A DNA stretch of 64,000 nucleotides from NCBI GenBank assembly GCA_023898785.1, contig CP060239.1, positions 124,001-188,000 on the forward strand. Direction: 5' to 3'. The notes below the pieces were generated by a model that saw only the letters and a list, made by a program, of their open reading frames with translations, had not been told where the DNA came from and searched no databases. Every line of letters begins with the position of its first letter. The first letter of the stretch is position 1. This document shows, piece by piece, positions 35,069 to 43,476 of this stretch. The DNA comes from Rhodospirillales bacterium (lineage in GTDB: Bacteria > Pseudomonadota > Alphaproteobacteria > Micavibrionales > Micavibrionaceae). The position numbers were made by a program, and so were the translations under genes.

Positions 35069-35967
35069 ACCCGTCCAATGACAATATCGGCATCGCGGCG
35101 CAGTGCCGGTTGCTGGGGATCAGCCGCTCTGGCTGGTATTACGAGCGGCGCGGGGAGAGCGCGGACAATTTGGCGCTGATGCGGCTGATTGACGCGCAAT
35201 TCCTGCAAACCCCGTTTTACGGGTCCCGTCAGATGGCCCGGCATCTGCGCCGTCAGGGGTACGAGGTAGGCCGCACCCGCGTGCGGCGTCTGATGCGCCT
35301 GATGGGAATCGAGGCGGTCTATCAAAGGCCGCGCACTTCGATGCCGCATCCCGGCCACCGGATTTATCCCTACCGGCTCAAGGGGCTCACGATCACCCGC
35401 CCGAACCATGTATGGTGCGCGGATATCACGTACATCCCTGTCAAACGCGGGTTTTTGTATCTGGTAGCGATCATGGACTGGGCCAGCCGGAAGGTGCTGG
35501 CCTGGCGGCTGTCGAACACGATGGAAACGCGCTTTTGCGTGGAGGCGCTGGAGGAAGCCATCGCCCGCTACGGGCCGCCGGAGATCTTCAATACCGATCA
35601 GGGCAGCCAGTTCACGGCGGACGCGTGGACGGGCGTCCTGAAAGAAAACGGGATCGCGATCTCGATGGACGGCAAGGGCCGCTGGATGGACAATGTGTTC
35701 ATCGAGCGGCTGTGGCGGAGTCTGAAATATGAATGCGTGTATCTGAACGCGTTCGAGAGCGGCCTGCAAGCCAGGCGGGATATCGGGCGCTGGCTGGCGT
35801 TTTACAACGCGCAGAGGCCGCATTCGGTATTTGATGGACAAACCCCGGACGACGTTTATGATGAACGAAATTTTGTTTCTCCGGCCTCGGGCTTGCCGCC
35901 TCCGCCTAACGGCTCCGGCGGCCGCGCCCTTCACCCGGAGAAACAAAACCACAGGCAGGCGGCATGA
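35062..35967 (+). CDS. IS3-family transposase OrfB (copy 2)
   Basis: Identical in product to the OrfB at 18711-19616: 301 residues, rve core with Asp, Asp and Glu of the DDE triad intact. A 363-residue reading frame on the opposite strand is a GC-driven shadow of this gene and of orfA. Confidence 0.94.
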   Translation: MVDPSNDNIGIAAQCRLLGISRSGWYYERRGESADNLALMRLIDAQFLQTPFYGSRQMARHLRRQGYEVGRTRVRRLMRLMGIEAVYQRPRTSMPHPGHRIYPYRLKGLTITRPNHVWCADITYIPVKRGFLYLVAIMDWASRKVLAWRLSNTMETRFCVEALEEAIARYGPPEIFNTDQGSQFTADAWTGVLKENGIAISMDGKGRWMDNVFIERLWRSLKYECVYLNAFESGLQARRDIGRWLAFYNAQRPHSVFDGQTPDDVYDERNFVSPASGLPPPPNGSGGRALHPEKQNHRQAA

Positions 35968-36587
35968 CAATAACCAACCGATCGTAGCTTAACTTCGCCG
36001 CAAAGCTGGCCGAAGAACCGAGACCACCTCTAGCGGACGGCATTTCATATCGCTGATCGCGTGCAGCTTGGTGTTGCGTCCGCCACGGCTTATGCCGATC
36101 GCCTGAGCATGCGCCCCCCCCTTTCCGCCGCCGGCTGATCTGTGCGCTTTGATATGCGTGCTGTCAATCGCCGCCATGTCCCGTTCGTCCGATAACGCGC
36201 CAACAATCTCGCGGAACAGATATTGCCAGATGCCGCGCGCAGACCAGCGATTATAACGATTATAAAGGGTGGTGTAAGAACCGTATTCGGACGGCGCATC
36301 ACGCCAGCGGCAACCCGATTGCAAAACATGAATGATGCCGCTGATCACACGGCGGTCATCTACGCGGGGCTTGCGTCCCCTATCTGGCGGCAAGTGAGGC
36401 TTGATCGCTTCCCATTGGGTGTCTGAAAGATAAAAATGACGCATAGTTTGGCTCCTTTCTCAAATCACCAAACCATTGAATCATAAAATTACCTGTGTGT
36501 TTAGACCCTAGGCTTTTGATCCTAATTTTCCTTTGCTTTTATATCAATCGTCTTTAAAGCCGGGCTTGCTTGCTGTAATCTATCGTT

Positions 36588-38108
36588 ATGGACAAGATTG
36601 ATTATGATTTGTGCATTATCGGTGGGGGGATTAACGGCGCGGGTGTGGCGCGTGATGCTGCCGGGCGCGGGCTTTCCGTTTTGTTGCTTGAGGCCAAGGA
36701 TTTGGCTCGGGGTACGTCATCGGCGAGCACGAAGCTTATTCATGGCGGTTTGCGCTATCTTGAGTTTTTTGAATTTAAGCTGGTGCGAGAATCTTTGCAG
36801 GAACGTGAAAAGCTTTTAGCTATTGCGCCTCATATTATTTCACCAATGGAATTTGTATTGCCGCATAATGCGCAGCAAAGACCGTTTTGGATGATCCGTC
36901 TGGGGTTGTTTCTTTATGATCATTTGGCCCGAAGGCAGCGGCTTTCCGGATCGCGCGGGGTGAATTTGAAGGCTAGTGCTTTGGGCGTGCCGCTGGCGGA
37001 TTATTATACACGCGGGTTTGTTTATTCGGATTGTTGGGTTGATGATGCGCGGTTGGTGGTGCTCAATGCGATGGATGCTGCGGAGAAGGGGGCACGGATT
37101 TTGACGCGCTCGCCATGCACAAAAATTGAACCGAAAAGTGAGTTTTGGGTTGTACATTATAAGGGTCAGGGTGATCAGAAAGAACGGTGTATCCGTGCAT
37201 CTATGGTGGTGAATGCCGCCGGGCCGTGGGTGCGAAAAGTGCTTGAGGATTCAGGGTTGGATTCGGAAGTGAAGCCGGTGCCGCGGGTTCGATTGGTGAA
37301 GGGATCACATATCATCATTCCGTGTGCTTATACTGGGGGGCAGTCTTACATTTTGCAGCAGCCCGATGGCCGGGTTGTGTTCGTGATTCCTTATGAGAGA
37401 GATTATACGCTGATTGGGACAACGGAGGAAGATTTTGAGGGCGATCTTTATGATCCACGGATTTCTGAAGAGGAGTTGCAATATTTGTGCGCGGCGTATA
37501 GTGCGCATTTTGATGCCGACATTACGCGGGATGATGTGTTATGGACCTATAGCGGGGTGCGGCCACTTTTTGATGACGGGGAGAGTGAGAACCGCGCTGT
37601 GAGCCGTGATTTTTATCTGTATGAGCATCTGGAATCGCGCGCACCGATGATTTCTGTGTTTGGTGGGAAGCTTACGACATATCGCGTTTTGGCTGAACAA
37701 GTGATGGGGCGGCTTTTGAATCTGGATAATCGTTATGCGCCGCCGTGGACGACTGATGCGCCGTTGCCTGGCGGGGATATTCCTCAAGGTGATTTTGATG
37801 CGTTTGTGCGCAGGCAGCGTGAGCGTTATTCTTGGTTGACGGCGGATTTGCTGCGGCGGTATGCGCGGAGCTATGGTACACGCATGGAGCGTTTTCTTGA
37901 AGGGGCGAGGGGGCTTGAGGATTTGGGTGTTGATTTTGGCGGCGGGTTGTATGAGGCGGAGGTGGTGTATCTGATTCGTTATGAGTGGGCGAGGGAGGCA
38001 CAGGATATTTTGTGGCGGCGATCGAAGCTGGGTGTGCATGTTGGCGATGAGACGCTGGCGGCGCTGGAAAAGGCGTTGCCGGGTTTGAAGAAAAAGGTGC
38101 TGGCGTGA
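36588..38108 (+). CDS. glpD: Aerobic glycerol-3-phosphate dehydrogenase GlpD
   Basis: A protein of 506 residues, normal for the family. The N-terminal FAD-binding motif is DLCIIGGGINGAGVARDAAGRG (about 6-27). The GlpD signatures GTSSASTKLIHGGLRYLE and LVKGSHII follow. The C-terminal GlpD domain is present (LEDLGVDFGGGLYEAEVVYLIRYEWAREAQDILWRRSKLG). It oxidises sn-glycerol-3-phosphate to dihydroxyacetone phosphate and passes electrons to quinone at the inner membrane. It overlaps glpK by 4 nt, so both are made from one message. No GlpF or GlpR gene is in the window. Confidence 0.96.
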   Translation: MDKIDYDLCIIGGGINGAGVARDAAGRGLSVLLLEAKDLARGTSSASTKLIHGGLRYLEFFEFKLVRESLQEREKLLAIAPHIISPMEFVLPHNAQQRPFWMIRLGLFLYDHLARRQRLSGSRGVNLKASALGVPLADYYTRGFVYSDCWVDDARLVVLNAMDAAEKGARILTRSPCTKIEPKSEFWVVHYKGQGDQKERCIRASMVVNAAGPWVRKVLEDSGLDSEVKPVPRVRLVKGSHIIIPCAYTGGQSYILQQPDGRVVFVIPYERDYTLIGTTEEDFEGDLYDPRISEEELQYLCAAYSAHFDADITRDDVLWTYSGVRPLFDDGESENRAVSRDFYLYEHLESRAPMISVFGGKLTTYRVLAEQVMGRLLNLDNRYAPPWTTDAPLPGGDIPQGDFDAFVRRQRERYSWLTADLLRRYARSYGTRMERFLEGARGLEDLGVDFGGGLYEAEVVYLIRYEWAREAQDILWRRSKLGVHVGDETLAALEKALPGLKKKVLA

Positions 38109-39589
38109 GTAAGGCCGAGACGATTTTAGCGATTGATCAGGGTACGACGAGTAGTCGGGCGATTTTATTTTCTGTCGGTGGTGCGGTTTTGGATGTGCAG
38201 CAAAAAGAGCTTAAGTTGTATTATCCTGAAAAAGGCTGGGTTGAGCAAAAGCCTGACGATATTTGGGATGATACGCGGACGGCTTGCGCAAAAATTTTAG
38301 AAAAATGTGAAAAGCGTCCGGCGGCGATCGGGATTACCAATCAGCGTGAGACGACGATAGTTTGGGACCGGGAGACGGGGGAAGCGGTTTATAATGCGAT
38401 TGTCTGGCAGGATCGGCGCACGGCGGAAGTTTGTGCGGCTTTGAAAGATCAGGGCTATGAGGCGATGGTTGCGAGTAAGACGGGGCTGCTTTTGGATCCG
38501 TATTTTTCGGCGACGAAGATCGCGTGGATTTTGGAACATGTTCCCGGTGCACGGGCGCGGGCTGAAGCAGGTGAATTGGCGTTTGGCACGGTCGATTGTT
38601 ATTTGCTGTGGAAGCTTACGGGCGGGAAAGTTCATGCAACGGACGTGACGAATGCATCGCGCACGATGCTGTATAATATCGTGGAGCAGTGCTGGGACGA
38701 TGATTTGTTGGCACTTTTTGATATTTCTGCGAGCTTGCTTCCCGAGGTGCGGGATAATATCGCGGATTTTGGCGTGAGTGATGAAGAGACCATCGGTGCG
38801 GCGCTGCCGATTGGCGGGATGGCTGGGGATCAGCAAGCGGCGCTGATCGGGCAGGGCTGCTTAACACCGGGGATGATTAAATCGACCTATGGCACGGGGT
38901 GTTTTGTGCTGATAAATATTGGGAGTGAGTTTAGGCGCTCGCAAAATCGGCTTCTGACGACGCCTGCGTACCGAGTGGACGGGCAGATACAATACGCAAT
39001 TGAAGGCTCGATCTTTGTGGCCGGGGCGGCGCTGCAGTGGTTGCGAGACGGGTTGGAGCTGTTTGAAGATGCGCGAGAGACGGAAAGTCTGGCATATAGC
39101 GTTTCCGATAATAACGGGGTGTATTTTGTGCCGGCCTTTACGGGGCTGGGCGCGCCGCACTGGAAGCCGGATGCGCGGGCGATGATTACGGGTATGAGCC
39201 GGGAGAGCACAAAAGCGCATGTGGTGCGCGCGGCGCTGGAGGCGCAAGCGTATCAGACGCTGGATTTGCTGGGGGCTATGGAGGATGATGGCGGGCATAA
39301 AGCCGATGTTATCCGCATTGACGGCGGGCTGGCGGCCAACGGCTTTGTCTGCCAGTTTCTGGCCGATATGCTCCAAAGGCCGGTTGAAGTTCCGGCGGTG
39401 GTGGAAACAACGGCGTGGGGCGCGGCTACGCTCGCCGGGGTGCAGGCCGGGGTGTTTAAGGATTTAGAAGCGGTTGCGCAGGGGTGGAAGGCCGCGCGGC
39501 GTTATGGGCCGCAGATGGGCGCCGAGGCGCGGGATGCGCTCTATGATGGCTGGAAAGCGGCTTTGAGTATGCTTTTGCAAGAAAATTGA
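38105..39589 (+). CDS. glpK: Glycerol kinase GlpK
   Basis: An FGGY-family kinase of 494 residues starting at GTG 38105, which overlaps the glpD stop. The phosphate-1 motif DQGTTSSRAILF is near residue 10. Substrate-binding residues lie in NQRETTIVWDRETG and IVWQDRRT. The C-terminal half shows STYGTGCFVL, FTGLGAPHW and RIDGGLAANGFVCQFLADML. It phosphorylates glycerol to glycerol-3-phosphate, the substrate of the GlpD encoded just before. Length and motifs are normal. Confidence 0.96.
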   Translation: MSKAETILAIDQGTTSSRAILFSVGGAVLDVQQKELKLYYPEKGWVEQKPDDIWDDTRTACAKILEKCEKRPAAIGITNQRETTIVWDRETGEAVYNAIVWQDRRTAEVCAALKDQGYEAMVASKTGLLLDPYFSATKIAWILEHVPGARARAEAGELAFGTVDCYLLWKLTGGKVHATDVTNASRTMLYNIVEQCWDDDLLALFDISASLLPEVRDNIADFGVSDEETIGAALPIGGMAGDQQAALIGQGCLTPGMIKSTYGTGCFVLINIGSEFRRSQNRLLTTPAYRVDGQIQYAIEGSIFVAGAALQWLRDGLELFEDARETESLAYSVSDNNGVYFVPAFTGLGAPHWKPDARAMITGMSRESTKAHVVRAALEAQAYQTLDLLGAMEDDGGHKADVIRIDGGLAANGFVCQFLADMLQRPVEVPAVVETTAWGAATLAGVQAGVFKDLEAVAQGWKAARRYGPQMGAEARDALYDGWKAALSMLLQEN

Positions 39590-39604
39590 AAAAACTTCTT
39601 TTGT

Positions 39605-39619
39605 TTTACGTAAATTTAC
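39605..39619 (+). promoter_or_regulatory. Weak version of the AT palindrome upstream of the PEP-CTERM-like gene
   Basis: TTTACGTAAATTTAC contains the 10-bp palindrome TTTACGTAAA and resembles the left half of the palindromes at 25485-25502 and 43377-43396, with a shortened core. It lies about 113 bp before the exported protein gene. Weak on its own. Confidence 0.3.
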
Positions 39620-39731
39620 TATATAAAAGCGCCCAATGTTGATGGTTCGCTCTATAGTTGATTGATCTTATAGCATTTTTGATTTAAAAGTTTTGAATAC
39701 GTTGCGTAAATGAAATGGGAGACGCAGAATA

Positions 39732-40460
39732 ATGAATATGGGTTTAGCAAAAAGTACAGCAGCAAGTGCGGTGGTGTTCTTCGCTGTCGCTGCGGCAGAT
39801 ATGGTGACGAATAAAGCGCAGGCGGCGTTTATTAAGTTGAATTTCGATGTTTCAAATTTTGAAAATTCTTTCGGGCCGGTTCCAGCAGGCATTACTGGAA
39901 CTGAGGGGACTATTCGGATCGACACTGGCACCGGGACGGATCTTTCTTCGATTCCGTCCCTTGCTTTGCTTACAGGGGTCGATGTTTCCGGGAGTTTCCA
40001 GGCTGGCGGTGAGACTATAGGTATTTCTTCCTCTCCTTTTATGGTTGTGGATGATGGCGGAATATCCGGAACAACCGATCAGCTCCGTTTGCTTTTCGAT
40101 GCAGAGGCTAATTCCTGGGGCATTACTGGTGTACAAGTTGGTTTAACTGGCGATTATACGGTGTTTACTGGCAAGGATTTAGGCACTATTTTGTTGGATG
40201 CGTCTAGTTTGAATAGTTTGAATGATCGATTTGCTCAGCTTCGATTTGATAATATAGGCGGTGTACTTGAGACCAACAACCCGGAGCTTTCCTTTGCTGA
40301 AGTTAATGCTAATACCGTTCCAGAGCCTGCAGTGCCTGCTCTTCTCGGGGCGGGGCTCGCTGGTTTGGGTTTGGCACTGCGCCGTCGTGAAGATGACGTT
40401 GTTGAAAATAATGACAATGGGCCGGGCGCGGATATGTATAGCCTACCCCGGATAAATTGA
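39732..40460 (+). CDS. Exported protein with PEP-CTERM/VPEP-type sorting signal
   Basis: A protein of 242 residues with a signal peptide (about 1-31, ending AQA). A Thr/Gly/Ser-rich beta domain of about 160 residues follows. A VPEP motif lies at residues 196-199, followed by a hydrophobic helix (ALLGAGLAGLGLAL) and an Arg cluster (RRRED). That is the tripartite PEP-CTERM signal recognised by exosortases. Unusually, 22 more acidic residues follow the Arg cluster, whereas these signals normally end the protein. A Shine-Dalgarno (GGGAGA) is 9 nt upstream. No exosortase gene is visible nearby. Confidence 0.75.
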   Translation: MNMGLAKSTAASAVVFFAVAAADMVTNKAQAAFIKLNFDVSNFENSFGPVPAGITGTEGTIRIDTGTGTDLSSIPSLALLTGVDVSGSFQAGGETIGISSSPFMVVDDGGISGTTDQLRLLFDAEANSWGITGVQVGLTGDYTVFTGKDLGTILLDASSLNSLNDRFAQLRFDNIGGVLETNNPELSFAEVNANTVPEPAVPALLGAGLAGLGLALRRREDDVVENNDNGPGADMYSLPRIN

Positions 40461-40469
40461 TTCAATTTT

Positions 40470-40553
40470 CGTCATTGCGAGCGACCGTAGGGAGCGCGGC
40501 AATCCAGCGGAAAACCTAGATTGCTTCGTCAGCTTCGCTTCCTCGCAATGACG
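40470..40553. repeat. Palindromic intergenic repeat, copy B
   Basis: Begins CGTCATTGCGAGCGACCG and ends CCTCGCAATGACG, with inner arms CAATCCAG and TAGATTGCTTCG. Related to copies A, C and D. It lies between two converging genes. Confidence 0.85.
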
Positions 40554-40607
40554 GTTTTTATGATCATTTTATATGATGTAGGCTATAATTTTTCGTCAAT
40601 ATCATTT

Positions 40608-40640
40608 AAAAAGACCGCGCATTCAGGGCGGTCTTTTTTT
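40608..40640. terminator. Rho-independent terminator between converging genes
   Basis: GACCGC (40613-40618) pairs with GCGGTC (40628-40633), extended by the A and T runs on each side. The T-run on the plus strand serves the PEP-CTERM-like gene, and the A-run allows use by the minus-strand FecR-domain gene. Confidence 0.8.
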
Positions 40641-40663
40641 ATGTGTTTTTTTAGACGTTGTGT

Positions 40664-43246
40664 TTATGCGGGAAGTCCGCTTACAGTTGCGCCGTTGTCC
40701 TCAATCAGAAGGGTGACGTTTCCATTCGTATACATGGTGAAGTCGGTGGATGCTCCTCCAAAGGTGGGGTTATCATCCAGATATTTATCTACTGTTTTTG
40801 TGAAGTTTGCAAAATCTCCAGGAACAAAAGTTAGACAGTCGTTGCTGTCGGCGCGGATAAGAAGAATGTTGTTGTGATCGGTCATGTTGATGACATCATT
40901 GAGTCCGAGTGTTATGCCGGCTCCGGTTGTGCTTCCGTTTAAGAGATCTATGCGCTCTATTCCCCGGAAATAGTTATTGTCAACGAGCGTGAAATCCAGC
41001 TCTACCCCGGTTCCTTCCAGTGACAAGGTGTCGCCGCGGCCAAGTTCGCTTGCCGGCGGTGTTTGGCCGTGTAGCAGGAACGGCATGCGGTAGGAGCTGT
41101 GGCCGCCATCCATGAGAATGTTGGAGTTTCCTGAGGTTTCCAGTTCTGTTTTCGCCGGGCCGGTTGAGAAGTTAATTTTAAAGATATCGTCGCCGTCCAT
41201 GCCAATGGCGTGGTTTTGGACACCGCCCATGTTGAATGTATCTTTCTCAAATCCGCCAATGGCCGTGTTTCCGGTTGCTCCGTCTGTGACTACGAATATG
41301 TTTTCACCATTCCCCAGATGAATTGTGTTATTGTATCCATAATCATATATGAGTATGTTGTCATCGCCATCGCCTGCAAAAATGGTTTTGTTGGTTGTGG
41401 TGCTTGATCCCCCTAGTGTTGTGGTGTCTGCATTGGCGCTTCCGGTTAAAACGTCTGTTCCTGTGCTGTCAACCGTCGATGGAAAAGTTCCGGTTTTTTG
41501 TTCTAGGTGGAACGTATAGTTTTCAAAACTGCCGGCGTTTCCTGCCTGATCAATGGCGCGGACCTGGATATTGAAATTAAAGTCACCTGGAAGTGAGGCG
41601 GTATTAATCGTGAGGTGGCCATTTGCGTTATCAAAAGTCCAAGTTGTAATTCCTGATGTTGTGTTGAGTATGTCTTTTGTGCCCGCACTTAATTCAAAGT
41701 GTAAATCTCCTCCATCCGGATCAATAAATTCCTTATCAAAATGATAATCCCAGATCATATTGTCTGATGTTGCGAAAAATTCATTCGGCGCAGTGCTGAT
41801 TTGAGTTTGTGCGAATGAGTTCAAATCGCTGACGTGCAAGGGTGGCGTTGTGTCGCTATTTGGTGGAATGATTGTGTTTGGATCTTGCAGGTTCTCTCCA
41901 GTCGGCGGTGGTGGCGGCATGTTATCGTCGCCAGCATGTCTTCCATCGGGGTTCATGCCCTCAAGCAGATCCATGCCGTCCATGGTGTTTTTGCCGCCAT
42001 CAAGCGTTTCCATGCCTGCGGTTGTGTTCATCGTTCCGGCCTGGTTCATACCCATTGGGTGCATGCCCATGGGGTCTGTGCCCATCATGCCGGTTTGCAT
42101 AGGATTCATCATCGGTTTGGGCGCGAGGCCATCTTCGCCGGTTAATTTTACAGGCTCGCCATCCATTAAGGCCGGGTCTTTGGCACCATCCAGAGGTGCG
42201 CCATCGCCGTTGCCTGCGGCATCGTCACCGCCTTCAACCGAGCCATCGACTTCGCCGTCGTTATTGTGGTCGAGTGTGCCTTCCGCGTCGAAATTTTCAC
42301 GCGGTTGTTCTTGCGGTCCGTTGACAGGTTGCGTTCCTTGTTCGGCGGCGGCATCGTTGATGGATGAAAATAGCGTCGGAGATACGCCTACGACCCCGGA
42401 AAATCTTTGTGAAACTTCATGTGCCGGCAATTGTCCCATATTCTGGATTTCACCGCCGGATGGGTCGAGCTTTGCTGTTTCGAACTGTGTGGCCAGTGTC
42501 ATTTCGTGGCCGGAAAGATCGCGCACAACAATTGCGCCTTCAACAACTGTGATTTCGCCGGTGTCAACATTTCCTGCAATGATGGTTCCGCGGATGCCGA
42601 TTGAGCCGCTGGGGGTGTCGATATTCACATCATCGGGATCATCGCGGCCAATGAGGCCGGAGGTGAAAACAAACATACCTTTGAGGACGGAAAAGTCCTG
42701 CGATCCGGATTCTGTTGAAGGATCATAAACATATTCGTCGATGGCCAGACGTGCGTCTTCAGATACGGCAAAGCTGGTTTCATCAATGAAGGCTATATTC
42801 ACTGCGCCGTCGGCTGCGGTTTCGATAACGTCGCCCTGGTATATGGGCATGCCTTGTGTGATGTGCTCAACAGAGCCGTCCAAGTGCGTGATTGTCGCCT
42901 CGCCGGAGATTTCATCAACGCTACCGACCGGGCTTTCATCGTTCATGCTATGGCTTTGAGCATATTGAGCGGGGCTGCGGGCAAAGGAATTTACAAGTTC
43001 GGGTGTCAGGGTTTCGCCATTGGGGGCAACGAGATCAGGGGTTTCTGCCGCAGAGAAATATCCTTCAATTGTGAGCGTGCCTTGTGGACCGTCAAGAACG
43101 AGATCTGCGCCGTCGCGCTCAAGTGCGGCGTCTTTCACGTATGAGGCGTCAGGCAGGTCTACGGACGGGCCGTTGATCTGCAGCGTTTCGTTTGCTGCGC
43201 CGGATGTTGGTGAAAGTGAAAGATCGTCGAAATTTTTGTAAGCCAT
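40664..43246 (-). CDS. Large secreted FecR-domain protein with Met-rich linker and cadherin-like region
   Basis: A protein of 860 residues. The N-terminal part (about 105-260) has a FecR-like domain (GSVEHITQGMPIYQGDVIETAADGAVNIAFIDET...SGSIGIRGTI) of the kind that starts many alphaproteobacterial type I secreted surface proteins. A low-complexity Asp/Gly/Met/Pro-rich linker follows (about 330-470, many GMxPMGM units). A cadherin-like domain (about 490-590) and a C-terminal region with degenerate RTX-type GDGDDNI repeats complete it. No classical signal peptide is seen, which fits type I secretion. It is probably a surface or matrix protein. Confidence 0.75.
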   Translation of the reverse strand: MAYKNFDDLSLSPTSGAANETLQINGPSVDLPDASYVKDAALERDGADLVLDGPQGTLTIEGYFSAAETPDLVAPNGETLTPELVNSFARSPAQYAQSHSMNDESPVGSVDEISGEATITHLDGSVEHITQGMPIYQGDVIETAADGAVNIAFIDETSFAVSEDARLAIDEYVYDPSTESGSQDFSVLKGMFVFTSGLIGRDDPDDVNIDTPSGSIGIRGTIIAGNVDTGEITVVEGAIVVRDLSGHEMTLATQFETAKLDPSGGEIQNMGQLPAHEVSQRFSGVVGVSPTLFSSINDAAAEQGTQPVNGPQEQPRENFDAEGTLDHNNDGEVDGSVEGGDDAAGNGDGAPLDGAKDPALMDGEPVKLTGEDGLAPKPMMNPMQTGMMGTDPMGMHPMGMNQAGTMNTTAGMETLDGGKNTMDGMDLLEGMNPDGRHAGDDNMPPPPPTGENLQDPNTIIPPNSDTTPPLHVSDLNSFAQTQISTAPNEFFATSDNMIWDYHFDKEFIDPDGGDLHFELSAGTKDILNTTSGITTWTFDNANGHLTINTASLPGDFNFNIQVRAIDQAGNAGSFENYTFHLEQKTGTFPSTVDSTGTDVLTGSANADTTTLGGSSTTTNKTIFAGDGDDNILIYDYGYNNTIHLGNGENIFVVTDGATGNTAIGGFEKDTFNMGGVQNHAIGMDGDDIFKINFSTGPAKTELETSGNSNILMDGGHSSYRMPFLLHGQTPPASELGRGDTLSLEGTGVELDFTLVDNNYFRGIERIDLLNGSTTGAGITLGLNDVINMTDHNNILLIRADSNDCLTFVPGDFANFTKTVDKYLDDNPTFGGASTDFTMYTNGNVTLLIEDNGATVSGLPA

Positions 43247-43376
43247 TGTCCCTATCCCTTATTTCTTACGCTAAGTGTACCCCAAAATTGTTCAAAAGTA
43301 TTTCATAACCCTATAGGCCGCATATTTGCAGCTCATCCCTTATTTTACGGTAAAAAGTCTTAAAAAGAGCTGATTT

Positions 43377-43396
43377 TTACGTAAAATTTTATGTAA
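43377..43396 (-). promoter_or_regulatory. AT palindrome upstream of the FecR-domain gene, likely operator
   Basis: TTACGTAAAATTTTATGTAA is a near-perfect palindrome (one position asymmetric) and shares its 16-base core with the palindrome at 25485-25502. It is 131 bp upstream of the FecR-domain gene on its own strand. The downstream neighbour bdhA reads toward it and is not a candidate target. Confidence 0.55.
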
Positions 43397-43476
43397 TTAT
43401 ATCTACAAGGTTATATGTTGTCGGTAGCGGTTTGAAAGCTGTTCTTCTTTGTAACGTATTGATTTATTGTGATATT

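Larger units (their letters stand above)
34689..36031 (+). mobile_element. IS3-family insertion sequence, copy 2
   Basis: The same 1343-bp element as copy 1, here inserted into an IS5-family transposase gene with a 3-bp duplication AGC (34686-34688 and 36032-36034). The encoded OrfA and OrfB are identical in sequence to copy 1. The left terminal repeat differs at one base (AGAGGTGGCC instead of AGAGGTGGTC), so it pairs less well with the right end. Confidence 0.93.
34343..36444 (-). pseudogene. IS5-family transposase, split by an IS3-family insertion
   Basis: The 5' part runs 36444-36032 and the 3' part 34688-34343. Removing the inserted 1343 bp and one copy of the AGC duplication restores one intact frame of 251 residues (…SDMKCRPLALYITQG…). 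The restored protein has the N-terminal DUF4096-like region (YLSDTQWEAIKPHLPP) and DDE residues in AAIDSTHIKAH, LLADKAYDA and NVVERMFGRLKDWRR. The gene is therefore broken only by the later insertion. The element cannot move by its own transposase in this state. Confidence 0.92.
34326..36508 (-). mobile_element. IS5-family insertion sequence, interrupted by IS3-family copy 2
   Basis: The terminal repeats are GGGTCCGGACTCACAG (34326-34341) and the complement of CTGTGTGTTTAGACCC (36493-36508), matching at 12 of 16 bases. The flanking duplication is TA (34324-34325 and 36509-36510). Without the inserted element the length is about 837 bp, normal for the IS427-like subgroup of IS5. Its transposase gene is split by the element at 34689-36031. 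Confidence 0.88.

Noticed and set aside
41850..42728. A 292-codon plus-strand frame opposite the FecR-domain gene
   Set aside because: Ser/Pro/Met-rich low complexity without a start context. It mirrors the Met/Gly/Asp-rich linker on the other strand.
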